This document shows, in pieces, positions 45,121-54,280 of a stretch of DNA of 64,000 bases. The DNA is from an uncultured Paracoccaceae bacterium (lineage in GTDB: Bacteria > Pseudomonadota > Alphaproteobacteria > Rhodobacterales > Rhodobacteraceae), in assembly GCA_947503935.1 (NCBI GenBank), contig CANNFR010000003.1, positions 310,001 through 374,000 on the forward strand, in the 5' to 3' direction. The notes beneath the pieces are model-generated. The model saw nothing but the letters and a program-made list of their open reading frames with translations, was not told the origin of the DNA and did not search any database. Made by a program: the position numbers and the translations under genes. Position 1 is the first letter of the stretch, and every line of letters begins with the position of its first letter.

Positions 45121-47988
45121 TCAAAAGCTCATCCTGTAAAGTGCGCCCACTCTGAACGCGTTGCCGCTCTGATCGCCCGAACTGAACTCGCCTGAAAGCG
45201 CGAGGCTCGCGCCGTTGCGCAGGGCAAATGTCGCATGCGCACCGAGAAAGCCCTGCAGTGCAAACCCGGATTGGTCCGTCCCGAAGACAACCGGCTGCCC
45301 GGCGACCATGGCGCTTATGTCATCGGCCCAGGTCGTGCCGAGATCGAGCCCGCCATAGAACGCGACCCCCAGATCCCCAAAAGCGGTCTGGCGCGGGGCC
45401 AGGTCGGCTTCGACTTTCGCGCGCAGATCTAGGCGCTGGGATACGCGCTCTTCGACCATCAAGTTGGCTTGCGAACCGGTCTCGGCAAAGGCGTCGGTCT
45501 GCTGCCAGCTGTAGCGCAGGCGCAAACTGGGCCGCACGGTTCTGTCGCGGAACAGGGTTTCGGTGCCGATGGTTGCCGACAGGCCGATGAAGGTGGCATC
45601 GGGGCTGGAGATCGCGTCCTCGATCCCGGTGGGCACGGTGTTGTTGGCCACGCGGCGGGTCGAATCGCTGCTGACCGTGCCGAAGCTGAGCACGGTTTCG
45701 AAAAAGCCCGAGCCGGTGGTGCCGCCCCAGGTCAGGCCGGCGAAGGTCGCCCGGCCTTCGATCTGCGAACTGCTGAAGGCGGTTTCGTACTCCGTGCTTT
45801 GGGTGCCGATGAAGAACCCCAGCTGGCGGTCGGCCGACAGGGCAAATGTGGCGCCCGCCATGCCCGATACCGCATCGGTATCATTCCCCGAGGCGATGTT
45901 GCCGGTGGCCCAGAAGCTGCGGCCTTGCGAGCCGATGGCGGCCTGGTGCTGATCGAGGGCAAAGGTGATCTGGTCGATCGCGTTGAACGCGGTCCGGTCC
46001 AGCGCCGCGAAATGCGTCGGATCGAAGACAAAAAGCGTGTTGCCGACCACAAGCTGCGGCCGCCCATCGCTCAGGATCGTGTCGGGAGGGCCGCCGAGTG
46101 CCGTCGACCATGTCAGTGCGGCATTGGGCAAGCCCACATCAAGGGTCGCGCCGGCGGCCAGAAACTCAAGCTCGCCCACGATGATCGAGCCGGGATCGAG
46201 GCGCAGATGGGTATTCAGACCGTCTGAGCTGAACGACAGATCGCCAGCGCCCAGACCGGAGAAGATGCGCCCAGTATTGCGCACAAAAACATCGTCGCCC
46301 CAGACCTCGATCCCCTGCATGCCCGGACCGGTGCGAATCTCCCCGGAATTCAGAACAGTCGTTGCATCGGTGACAACGAAGATGCCCTCTCCGGCGGCGC
46401 CTTCGGCGCGGATCAGGCCGCTGTTGATCACCGACAGGTTCGACCCGATGAAGGTCTGGATCCCGGAACCGCCATCACCCGTGACAAGGATTTCTCCGCT
46501 GTTGATCAGGACGGCACCGCTGCTGTCCAAGGCGTAAAGGCCGTTCGCGGTTTGGCCACCGACCTCAATGAACCCGCTGTTTTCGATCTGGGAGCCGGCT
46601 GCGGCCTCGTTCCATACCCCATGCGCCTGCAATCCGCTGGTCGTGATCTCACCGCTATTGACGATGCGCGCATTGTCACCGTCGTTTCGGATGCCGGCGG
46701 ACCCGGCTCCGTTCGTGAAGATGTTCGCGCCGTTCAGGATCGTGCCCCCCGCCGTTGTCGCCGTCAGATAGATGCCGGATGCTCCATTGCCCTGGGTCAC
46801 GATTTCGGCCCCGTTGGTCGAGCCGGTCTCGATGACGATCCCGTCACCGAAGCCGCCGACGATGCCATGCGCGCCATTGCCCGCCGTACTGATCAGCAGA
46901 CCGTCGAAGAGAACCGCATTCCCATCCAGCCCGACGCTGATGCCCAGTGCGTTATCGCCGGTGGTGGTGATTTCCGCATTACCGGTGATGGAAACGGTAT
47001 TGTTTGCACCGATCACAAGGATACCGACGGCATCGGTATCCGCGCCCGGCACAAAGGAGGTGGTGTCGATCGTGCCGGTGTGGCTAATGGTGTTTCCAGT
47101 ACCCGTCACCTCGATCCCGCGGGAGGCCGTGCCGCCCAGCGTGATTGTGCCTAAGTTGAGCACGCTGCCATTGTCCGCGGTAAGCCGGATGCCCCGGGTT
47201 GAATCGCCGCTCTGTGCGATGGTTCCGAAGTTTTCGACCCTGACGCGATCGCCCGATGCGTCGATGCCGATCACATTGTCGGGCCCGCCGCCGCCGGAAT
47301 TGGTGATGCCGCCGGTATTGATCACAAGCCCGTCTTCGCTGGCCAGGTCGATGCCGATGGAATTCGGAAGAACTCCGACTATGCCGATACTGCCCGAATT
47401 CAGGACGGTGACGCGATCTCCGCTGGCGATTATCCCATGGTTATTGCCCCCTATCAGATCGATGAAGCCGTCCGATGTCACGCTGCCGTCGTCGGCGAAC
47501 AAACCGATCCCGCGGGCGCCGGACCCGGTTGCAATGATGACGCCGGTGCCCTGGAGTTCGATCGTGCCGCCGCCCCCTTCGACGATGATCCCGTTTGCGG
47601 AGTCCGCCACCAGCGAGTTTCCCGACACCTCGATCCGGCCGCCGACGATCACCTGAGTATTGCGGCCACCCACAGCAATACCGTCAGCCCCATCGCCATC
47701 GGCACGTAGGGCTGGCAGAGGCCCGCCAGCTTCGACGATGATGGTGTTATTGCTCCCGTTTGCCGAAATCGCGCTTTGACCGCCGCCCACGGTGATGGAG
47801 CCAGCGGGCGCGGTCACTGTCAGCGTGTCATCGCCGTCCAGGACAGCCAGAACGCCGCCATTGGTGACAAAGGTCGGTCCGTTGACCGAGAAGGTGTCCT
47901 GAGCCTGCGCTGGGCCTGCCGGCAAGGCCATGACGATCAAGACCCCAAGACCCAAACCGGGCTGGAGCGTGCTGAATGCTGGTTTCAT
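45121..47988 (-). CDS. Autotransporter with repeat-rich passenger and beta-barrel
   Basis: 955 residues. A signal peptide (LGVLIVMALPAGPAQA) is followed by a passenger (about 35-640) built from short repeats rich in Gly, Asn, Ile and Thr, such as VLNSGSIGIVG and NSGEITTSG, which predict a right-handed beta-helix. The last ~270 residues form an autotransporter barrel ending in ALYRMSF with the terminal Phe needed for outer-membrane insertion. It is probably an adhesin or surface protein. No protease triad is obvious. ATG 47988 gives the best signal peptide. Confidence 0.88.
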   Translation of the reverse strand: MKPAFSTLQPGLGLGVLIVMALPAGPAQAQDTFSVNGPTFVTNGGVLAVLDGDDTLTVTAPAGSITVGGGQSAISANGSNNTIIVEAGGPLPALRADGDGADGIAVGGRNTQVIVGGRIEVSGNSLVADSANGIIVEGGGGTIELQGTGVIIATGSGARGIGLFADDGSVTSDGFIDLIGGNNHGIIASGDRVTVLNSGSIGIVGVLPNSIGIDLASEDGLVINTGGITNSGGGGPDNVIGIDASGDRVRVENFGTIAQSGDSTRGIRLTADNGSVLNLGTITLGGTASRGIEVTGTGNTISHTGTIDTTSFVPGADTDAVGILVIGANNTVSITGNAEITTTGDNALGISVGLDGNAVLFDGLLISTAGNGAHGIVGGFGDGIVIETGSTNGAEIVTQGNGASGIYLTATTAGGTILNGANIFTNGAGSAGIRNDGDNARIVNSGEITTSGLQAHGVWNEAAAGSQIENSGFIEVGGQTANGLYALDSSGAVLINSGEILVTGDGGSGIQTFIGSNLSVINSGLIRAEGAAGEGIFVVTDATTVLNSGEIRTGPGMQGIEVWGDDVFVRNTGRIFSGLGAGDLSFSSDGLNTHLRLDPGSIIVGELEFLAAGATLDVGLPNAALTWSTALGGPPDTILSDGRPQLVVGNTLFVFDPTHFAALDRTAFNAIDQITFALDQHQAAIGSQGRSFWATGNIASGNDTDAVSGMAGATFALSADRQLGFFIGTQSTEYETAFSSSQIEGRATFAGLTWGGTTGSGFFETVLSFGTVSSDSTRRVANNTVPTGIEDAISSPDATFIGLSATIGTETLFRDRTVRPSLRLRYSWQQTDAFAETGSQANLMVEERVSQRLDLRAKVEADLAPRQTAFGDLGVAFYGGLDLGTTWADDISAMVAGQPVVFGTDQSGFALQGFLGAHATFALRNGASLALSGEFSSGDQSGNAFRVGALYRMSF

Positions 47989-48323
47989 ATGTGGTCTGTC
48001 CAATTTCCGAAGTTCCGTGCCGCGCGATTTCGCATCGCCGCCGCCCGGACTTGTCCGTGTTGTTCAGTCACGCAGGCGCGCGCCGAATGCGCGCGATCAC
48101 GGCCGATGCTTCGGTCCGTTATCCGCCCGGAGGCGGGGGTTGGGAATGCGCATCGCTGCAGCGTTGCTATGTGCAAATGCAGGTAGGAAATCCCCCAACG
48201 GGCGATGCCAAGGCACCAGCCTGCGGTCTATGCTGCCCCGCGCAAGATGTGGGGCTATCAGGGCGACCGCACGCAACCGGCGGTCACGCCGCAAGGCACG
48301 TCAATGGGGAAGGCGAGACAGCG
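47989..48323. other. 335-bp gap without a recognised gene
   Basis: The interval between the autotransporter and a divergent small membrane protein gene shows no conserved frame. It should contain the two divergent promoters; GGAAGGCGAGA before 48324 can serve as ribosome binding site. Confidence 0.4.
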
Positions 48324-48686
48324 ATGATTATTTCGATCCCGGGGATTTTGTTGCTCCTGACGCTGATTGTACTGCTATATGTCTGGCCCGCATCCGCGCG
48401 GCCGGGCCGACCGCTTGCGGCAGCGATGACCGTTGCGGTCATCACGCTCGTGTTGTTCTGGCTCTCGGCCTATGTCGGCCCGATTGCCATGGAAGACCCA
48501 CGCGGGTTGAGCGCGGCCATCGACCTTGCGTTTCGAGGGGTCGCCACGGGCTATGTGATCATGGCTGGCGCGGCACAAGGCGTTCGACGCTGGGCGCAGT
48601 CCAATAACGTGACCGCTTATCGCCACTGGGTTGTCGTGCTGCTTGGCGGGTTGATCGCGCCCGTGCTGATCGTGCCGTTTTTCTGA
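48324..48686 (+). CDS. Small four-helix membrane protein, paralogue A
   Basis: 120 residues with hydrophobic spans at about 4-22, 32-50, 70-88 and 103-120. Landmarks LLYVWPASARPGRP and VRRWAQSNNVTAYRHWVVVL recur in the protein encoded at 50971 (YVWPATARLWGP, VRRWKMSSGQTGYRHWRVVL), so the two are paralogues. They flank, in opposite orientations, the TPR-like gene. No family name is recognised. Confidence 0.7.
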   Translation: MIISIPGILLLLTLIVLLYVWPASARPGRPLAAAMTVAVITLVLFWLSAYVGPIAMEDPRGLSAAIDLAFRGVATGYVIMAGAAQGVRRWAQSNNVTAYRHWVVVLLGGLIAPVLIVPFF

Positions 48687-48701
48687 CCGTGCGATCCGCC
48701 C

Positions 48702-50627
48702 CTAGATGTCCAGCGATTGCCTCAGAGCGGACAGCATGATCATGCGCTTCTGGGTTTGCCGGGCCACCGGATCCGTGATCGCGTTTCCCGCTTCCATCGC
48801 CACCGCGGGGCCCGCGAAGCCGCTGAGCGCGGTCACCAACGTCTCCAGCAAGGCATCGCGCATCTGGGGATCAACGACATCGCGCGCGATGCGCAGCGTA
48901 TCGTCGAAGCGTTTGGCATAGACCAGCTGCATCATCAGGTGGCGCGTAATCTGGGACAGGCTTACCGGATCTTCGATCTGCGTGACGCTGTCCGTGGCGA
49001 TCTTGAGATAGGTGGCGTACTCGTCCTCGGTGCCCGACTGCGCGGCATATCCCAGGTTCACGATGCGCCCGTGCACTTGCAGATTTGGATCATCCAGAAA
49101 TCGCAGGCGGGTCTCGGCAATGGCGTAGCGCCCCTGGCTTGAGTCCAGTTCGGCCAGGCGGCTGATCGTGTAGGCATTGAGAGGGACCCATTCAGGGCCC
49201 TCGGCAAGCGCAAGCACTTGCGCCGTGGCGATTTCGCCGAACGCCTCGTATTGGGTGCCGTCGACTGCACGGGCCAGCCTGATCAGACCCTGCGCCTGTT
49301 CATCCGCGTCCTCATGAGCCGCCATGATCGCAATGGCTTCGTCATATTGGCGGGTGTTGATCAGACTGTGTGCAATGTTGGAGATATCCTCCTCCCGTCT
49401 GTCCGCGTCGCGCACCCGCCCAAGGGTTTCAACCGCCCAGCCGTCATTCCCGGACATGGCCATGGCCTGGGCAAGGCGCGCGAGGCTGTTGTCGAAACGC
49501 TCGGCAATCTCCTCCCCTTCGCTCGGGCCGGCCTCCAGCGTGGTCATTGCTTCCTGCAGAAGGGCGCGGAAATCGAAGTCGATCTGAAGGGAAAGTGCGA
49601 TCTGTGCGAGCGTGACATAGGCGTCCACCTGATCGAACCGATAGGTGCTGACATCGGCGATTGCGGCGATGGCAAGGTCGTCTCGGCTGGCTTTGAGCGC
49701 GTCCTCGGCGAGAAAACCGAACGCGTAATAGCGCTGGTCCGGATCGGGCAGACTGGCCAGGTCGCCGCGCGCGGCGGCAAAGGCCTGTTCTGCCGCCTCT
49801 GTGTCGCCGATGCGGGCCAGCGCCTCGCCCATGCGTGCGCCGGTCATCACCCGCCATGTGGGATTTTCGATCTGCCCCAGTAAGGTACGGGCCACGTCAA
49901 TCTGGCCCATCTCGATGCGGTCGGATGCCATCCGGTGCAGCAACGAGCCGCGTCTGGATGCGTCATCAGGGATGTTGTCGGCAACCAACTGCAGGGCTTC
50001 ATCGATCTGCCCCCGGTCCATCAGGGCGAGCGCCAACTTGTCCAGCCCGACGAACGCCAGCGGTGCGCCGGTCCGGATCCCCGTGGCCAGGTCGGAAAGG
50101 GCGCGGTCGACCGCATCATGGTCTACCAAGTTCGCGATGTGATGGGCGAAAGCGCGATCATAGGTTTCGTCGTCCGCGATCATGTCGACAAGGTGCAGGC
50201 CGCGATTCAGACTCTCCGCGCCCAGAACGGTCATGACATCCAGGATCGCAGCATCGCGGATTCCGGGCTGCGTTGGCGGATCTTGCAGGCGGTTCAGCAC
50301 CTCTTCGGCCGCGTCGAAAAGACCGCCCTCGGCCAGTGCTCCGGCCAGTTGTAGCTGGGCCCAGGCGCGCTGACGCGGATCGGATATCGCGCCTTCGATG
50401 ACCCGAAGTTCGTCGGTTATGATTTCCGCACAAACCGCGTCCGGCGCGGCCAGACAGACTTCAAGGCTGGTCTGGGACAAGGCGCGGTCCGACGATGCCA
50501 GAACGGCACAGAGACCCGCAGCAAGAACGAGGGCCGCAGATCCGCATCGGCGCAGTCCTGACAGCGGTAACAGGCCGAAACCCCGATACCCGAGGGGTGC
50601 AAGATCTGATCGGTGGGCTTTGCACAT
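48702..50627 (-). CDS. Secreted TPR/helical-repeat protein
   Basis: 641 residues. The N terminus has a signal peptide (GSAALVLAAGLCAVLASSDRALSQ). The rest is repeating helical pairs with Ala/Leu pattern, such as RQRAWAQLQLAGALAEGGLF, MGEALARIGDTEAAEQAFAA and LINTRQYDEAIAIMAAHEDA, consistent with TPR-like units in the periplasm. ATG 50627, preceded by GAAGG, is chosen; the open frame upstream to 51191 lacks a signal and runs over the neighbouring gene. It probably scaffolds other proteins; partners may be the flanking membrane proteins. Confidence 0.78.
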   Translation of the reverse strand: MCKAHRSDLAPLGYRGFGLLPLSGLRRCGSAALVLAAGLCAVLASSDRALSQTSLEVCLAAPDAVCAEIITDELRVIEGAISDPRQRAWAQLQLAGALAEGGLFDAAEEVLNRLQDPPTQPGIRDAAILDVMTVLGAESLNRGLHLVDMIADDETYDRAFAHHIANLVDHDAVDRALSDLATGIRTGAPLAFVGLDKLALALMDRGQIDEALQLVADNIPDDASRRGSLLHRMASDRIEMGQIDVARTLLGQIENPTWRVMTGARMGEALARIGDTEAAEQAFAAARGDLASLPDPDQRYYAFGFLAEDALKASRDDLAIAAIADVSTYRFDQVDAYVTLAQIALSLQIDFDFRALLQEAMTTLEAGPSEGEEIAERFDNSLARLAQAMAMSGNDGWAVETLGRVRDADRREEDISNIAHSLINTRQYDEAIAIMAAHEDADEQAQGLIRLARAVDGTQYEAFGEIATAQVLALAEGPEWVPLNAYTISRLAELDSSQGRYAIAETRLRFLDDPNLQVHGRIVNLGYAAQSGTEDEYATYLKIATDSVTQIEDPVSLSQITRHLMMQLVYAKRFDDTLRIARDVVDPQMRDALLETLVTALSGFAGPAVAMEAGNAITDPVARQTQKRMIMLSALRQSLDI

Positions 50628-50970
50628 CAAGAAACCTTCGTCCTTCTGGAAGACATGCCGCCGCCCGGCGCGATTTGGGCAGGGGCCGTTGAGCACCAAA
50701 TTTTTTCTAGCGCCGACTTCGATGGGGCAGAACCCGCACGAACGCATGGGGGATGTGCGCCCGTCCTCAACCGAGCGACGGCCTCCCGGGAAGACCGACA
50801 AAGGGATGGATAGGCGCGCCCGGCCTTCTCGGCCCGCGCCACCGCACCTTGCAATGGCGATGCCCTGTCGATTGACCGGAGGCGCCGATGCGAGGCCGCA
50901 TTCGCCGGGCTTGACAAGGCCCCGGCACCAGCGGCCGATCGCAAGCGCACGACCTTCGGCATGAGCACCT
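50628..50970. other. 343-bp gap upstream of TPR-like gene
   Basis: No supported gene. It must hold the promoter of the minus-strand TPR-like gene and the 3' end of the small membrane protein gene transcribed towards it. A G+C-rich hairpin-prone run is present, but no clear terminator. Confidence 0.35.
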
Positions 50971-51369
50971 TCAGAGACCATCGAACGGCCAGACAAATGG
51001 CAGGACCAGGATTGGCGGCGCAAAGGCCATGAGCAGTACGACACGCCAGTGCCTGTATCCGGTTTGGCCGGACGACATCTTCCACCGGCGGACCCATTGC
51101 AGCGCACAGGCAAGACCAAGATATGCGGTTGCGGTCCAACGCGAGAAGAATTCGACATCCCCTGAAAGTCCGGGCAGCGGGTCCGTGCCATTGAAGCCGG
51201 CGGGTGCAGCGACCCAGTACGAGGCCACGAAAAACAAAGCGATAGAGAAGGCCAACAGGAATGGGCCCCAAAGGCGTGCCGTGGCCGGCCAGACGTAAAT
51301 CAGCAGGAAGAGAATGCTGGCGACGAGAATTCCGATATACAGATATCCCAATGGGTCGGAACCCGCCAT
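50971..51369 (-). CDS. Small four-helix membrane protein, paralogue B
   Basis: 132 residues. It shares with the 48324 product the YVWPATAR motif after the first span and RRW...YRHW.VVLL before the last span. ATG 51369 has GAGGAAGG 4 bases upstream, an excellent site; the frame is open to 51660 without support. It is in the same direction as the TPR-like gene downstream. The duplication suggests a functional pair, perhaps a hetero-oligomer. Confidence 0.7.
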   Translation of the reverse strand: MAGSDPLGYLYIGILVASILFLLIYVWPATARLWGPFLLAFSIALFFVASYWVAAPAGFNGTDPLPGLSGDVEFFSRWTATAYLGLACALQWVRRWKMSSGQTGYRHWRVVLLMAFAPPILVLPFVWPFDGL

Positions 51370-51749
51370 TGAACCTTCCTCAAATTCACGAACCGCACCC
51401 AGCTCAGCGTCCGGCGAGGTGGCTTTCGTGTTCCAATTCACGCCCACGCCGCCGTTTCGAACCAGAGCCTGCCAGGCCCGAATTCGCGCAGTGTGAGCTG
51501 GATCGTAGCTATTCCATGCGCCGTCTGACCAGAACCCGCGCCACGACACTGGCGCTGTGCATCCATGCATGACCGTGACGGTTGAGATCGTCGCCGCGAT
51601 GTGCCCCAATCCCATCAAGCAAAAGGCCCGGTTCCGCCGGCAAGAGGTCACGGCCCGCAATTTGGTCGGGGAGAGACCAAAAGCCGGTGGGTCGAGCGGT
51701 TCTGAACGTGGTCCGGCAGCGTGTCATACTGATCGTGGAAAAAGTTGAA
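51370..51749. other. 380-bp gap without a recognised gene
   Basis: This interval separates divergent genes. Frames that cross it are extensions of the neighbours without a credible start. It likely contains both promoters. Confidence 0.35.
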
Positions 51750-52088
51750 ATGGCGCTCGCGCGAAAGAGTTTGATTGGAATCCTGATGATCGCGGGCACG
51801 ATTGCACTCGCAAGAAGCAACCTGTTCGCGAACACCTATCTTCTTCTCACGGAATCCAGTTTCTACATACCCGCTGAAAGCAGCATTCTGAGTTTTCAGG
51901 TTCTTCAGCAGAACTCCGGGTCAGGCGACTGGTGGCTCTATGGCGTTGACGGAACGTATTACTACGCCCAATCCGATGGGGACCCGCGCGGATATCATCT
52001 TGTGGAAAAAAGCGGTCTGCCAGCAGACTTTGAGCCGCTCGATCACACAACTTGGACCGGCAAACAGAACAGTGTGGCGTCACACTAG
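51750..52088 (+). CDS. Small membrane-anchored or secreted hypothetical protein
   Basis: 112 residues. An N-terminal basic-hydrophobic segment (RKSLIGILMIAGTIALARSN) is a signal or anchor; the rest is rich in Tyr, Ser and Trp (FYIPAESSILSF, DWWLYGVDGTYYYAQSD). ATG 51750 is chosen because it starts the signal-like region. It lies 17 bases upstream of another small secreted protein gene and probably forms an operon with it. No family is recognised. Confidence 0.55.
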   Translation: MALARKSLIGILMIAGTIALARSNLFANTYLLLTESSFYIPAESSILSFQVLQQNSGSGDWWLYGVDGTYYYAQSDGDPRGYHLVEKSGLPADFEPLDHTTWTGKQNSVASH

Positions 52089-52105
52089 CAATGGAGAACA
52101 CAGCG

Positions 52106-52495
52106 ATGTATCGGACACCCCTTTTTGCCCTACTGGTCGCCGTCGCGGCCGGGCCTGCAAACGCGACCGGTGAGGTATATTGCGAAGCGCCGGGGGCATC
52201 AGAGGTTGTCTTTTACTACGGGTTTGGCAGCGTTCCGGGGATTGCGATCGTGAATGCCACCATTCGCGCCGATGGAAAGCACTGGAGCCTCGTCGAAGCG
52301 GAAGGCGCCATCCCGATGACCCTGACGCAAGCCTCGCTTGACAACATGCGCACCATCATCGACTTCGCCGATCCGAATGTGGAACGCATTATCGCCTCGG
52401 TGCGTCTTCTCTCGGCGGTGGAGGGCGAGGACAGCGTAACGGTCGGCACGCTGCGCATTCCGGGGACGGGCGTGTTCCCGTTGCTGTGCGACTGA
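52106..52495 (+). CDS. Secreted hypothetical protein
   Basis: 129 residues with a signal peptide (RTPLFALLVAVAAGPANA). The mature part is about 110 residues of mixed strands, with two Cys near its ends (VYCEAP and LLCD), likely a disulfide. An ATG at 52091 is an alternative start. It follows the 51750 gene in the same direction. Unknown family. Confidence 0.6.
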   Translation: MYRTPLFALLVAVAAGPANATGEVYCEAPGASEVVFYYGFGSVPGIAIVNATIRADGKHWSLVEAEGAIPMTLTQASLDNMRTIIDFADPNVERIIASVRLLSAVEGEDSVTVGTLRIPGTGVFPLLCD

Positions 52496-52525
52496 GCACC
52501 GGCCGGACCCTTTGGTGCCGTCCGA

Positions 52526-52960
52526 TCAGACCGCGATGCTGTTCTCTTCGGGATAAGCCGCCGCGATCATGATCCGGGACATTTCCGAATATGCCTTTCG
52601 CCAGGTTGCGTAGTATTCCTGTGAGAAGTTCGTACCGAACACCTGCTCGATTGTCCGCATCAACGCCTCACCCACCTTGGGATAATGCTCCTCGAGGACA
52701 CCATATTCGATATGCCGCAACGCCAGGTCTTCGATCATATTTCGGCAGGCTTCGGTATCATCCAGCAGGGCCACGATGGCGGAAAGCTCCAGCATGGTTT
52801 TTTGCGTTTGTCCGGCAATGTCCGGTCCGAACATCGACCGCAGGTTGGGCGACAGCGCAAACAGATTTGCGTAGAACAGTTCTGCCATGGCCTCGCGCTC
52901 GTCATCGAACCTCATGAGGCTTGCTCGCAGGATCGTCTTCTCGGCGTCGGAGAGTTGCAT
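52526..52960 (-). CDS. Single-domain bacterial haemoglobin (Vitreoscilla-type globin)
   Basis: 144 residues with the globin fold: ELFYANLFALSPNLRSMFG for helices B-C-E, and LALRHIEYGVLEEHYPKVGE carrying the proximal His and the EHYP motif common to flavohaemoglobin globin domains. No reductase domain is attached, so it binds O2 or NO but needs a separate reductase. AAGAGGAAAA is its ribosome binding site. It lies 44 bases downstream of a LysR gene on the same strand. Confidence 0.88.
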   Translation of the reverse strand: MQLSDAEKTILRASLMRFDDEREAMAELFYANLFALSPNLRSMFGPDIAGQTQKTMLELSAIVALLDDTEACRNMIEDLALRHIEYGVLEEHYPKVGEALMRTIEQVFGTNFSQEYYATWRKAYSEMSRIMIAAAYPEENSIAV

Positions 52961-53004
52961 TTTTCCTCTTTTCCTCAGGTTTCAGGTTTGCTCCAGATCT
53001 GTCG

Positions 53005-53865
53005 TCAGGGCGTGAACAAGTCGCTGAATGACTCTCTCAACCATTTCGCGACGATCTGCACCCTCGGCGAATTCAACGAATCCGGGTGCAGATGCATGTA
53101 AAGCTGCCGGTCCACTTGTTCGGATGGGGCCGAGACCCTGATCAGCCGGGGATCGCGTTCCGCAAGGCACATCGGCAAAAGCCCCAGCCCCAGCCCGTTT
53201 GCGACGGCCGTCAGCAGAGTGCCGGCGTCCACCGCACGCATGCGAACACGAGCAGTCCCGCGGGTTCTCAGAGCCGGGAACTGGCTGGCCGAATTCGCCG
53301 GGTTGTCCTCGTCGTGAAAGGACACCCAAACGTCAGGATCGGCATTGCTGGCCTTGTAAACCGCAAAGGGAACCACACCCAGCTTTACCTGAAACGAGCG
53401 GTCGAGAGGGGCTGTTTCAAACCAGAGCCCGAGGCTTGGGTGACGATGCCACAGGCTGGCCCCCGGACGCCCGGAGATCAGATTGATCTCCAGCTCAGGT
53501 TGCTGCCGCAGAAGATCGGAAAGCCCACCGGTGACCAATCTGTCCAGCGTCCACTGGTTTCCAAGCACCCGCAAAACGCCGCCGGGCCGCTTCTCAGCGA
53601 TCCGGACCTCGTCGACGATTGCCCCGGCCTGCCGTTCCATCTCGCCCGATCGCGCAATGAGAATCCTGCCAGCGCCGGTCGGCAGAACGCCCTTTTTGGA
53701 CCTCTTGAAAAGCGTCGTCTCAAGGTAGGCTTCGAGCGCGGTCAGGCGTCGACCGACGGTCGACTGATCTATCTCCAGCAGCCTCGCAGCCCCGCTCAGC
53801 GAACCGGTACGCGCGATGGCGAGGGTCAGTTTGATGTCGTCCCAGTCGAAATCCCGTTCGGTCAC
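53005..53865 (-). CDS. LysR-family transcriptional regulator next to globin gene
   Basis: 286 residues. The winged helix-turn-helix is DIKLTLAIARTGSLSGAARL with DQSTVGRRLTALEAYLETTL. The GTG start at 53865 has GGTGAGG just upstream. It is transcribed before the globin gene and may control it, perhaps in response to NO or oxygen stress; that is inference from order only. Confidence 0.9.
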   Translation of the reverse strand: MTERDFDWDDIKLTLAIARTGSLSGAARLLEIDQSTVGRRLTALEAYLETTLFKRSKKGVLPTGAGRILIARSGEMERQAGAIVDEVRIAEKRPGGVLRVLGNQWTLDRLVTGGLSDLLRQQPELEINLISGRPGASLWHRHPSLGLWFETAPLDRSFQVKLGVVPFAVYKASNADPDVWVSFHDEDNPANSASQFPALRTRGTARVRMRAVDAGTLLTAVANGLGLGLLPMCLAERDPRLIRVSAPSEQVDRQLYMHLHPDSLNSPRVQIVAKWLRESFSDLFTP

Positions 53866-54280
53866 GCCACCTCACCCCGGGCGAAGACTTCTGTCGCAGA
53901 AGATCGGGCCAAGTGGCTGTTCTGGCCGCGATGATCGTGCAGGATCGGGGGGATGACATGCGAGGCAGGCCTCTTAAGGCGCCGGCCGGCCGCCCCAAGC
54001 CGGACCGGGCCTCGCCGGTCGTCATTCGATACGGCGTCGGAGCCGATGAGGCGCCGCGCGCCGGTCAAACGGCACTCCGTGTCGTCAAAGCCACAAGGTA
54101 ACGCGTGGATTCTCATCGCAAGGCCCTCATCCTTCCAATGCTTCCCTTCATTGTCCGGCGCGACTTTGCGAAGCACCGGACCCCGACCCCACTTCAACTA
54201 CCGCAGGTGAAGATGTCGGCTTAAGGTAACCTTAAGCATCGCGGATGATGTCATGAGATAGATCAAGGGAAGTGCCTGGA
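53866..54280. other. 415-bp divergent region, LysR / two-component genes
   Basis: No supported gene; a minus-strand frame overlapping the LysR start has poor coding character. Near its right end lies the CTTAA-type box listed at 54219. AAGGGAAG at 54268 region is the ribosome binding site of the response regulator gene. Confidence 0.4.
54219..54237. promoter_or_regulatory. QseB/PmrA-type response-regulator box
   Basis: GCTTAAGGTAACCTTAAGC contains CTTAA-N6-CTTAA, the known QseB/PmrA pattern, and is also an inverted repeat with 8-bp arms. It lies 43 bases upstream of the response regulator start, so autoregulation is likely. Confidence 0.7.

Noticed and set aside
53862-54197. Minus-strand frame overlapping the LysR start
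   Set aside because: The overlap is tempting, but composition is Arg/Pro/His-rich and there is no homology-like segment.
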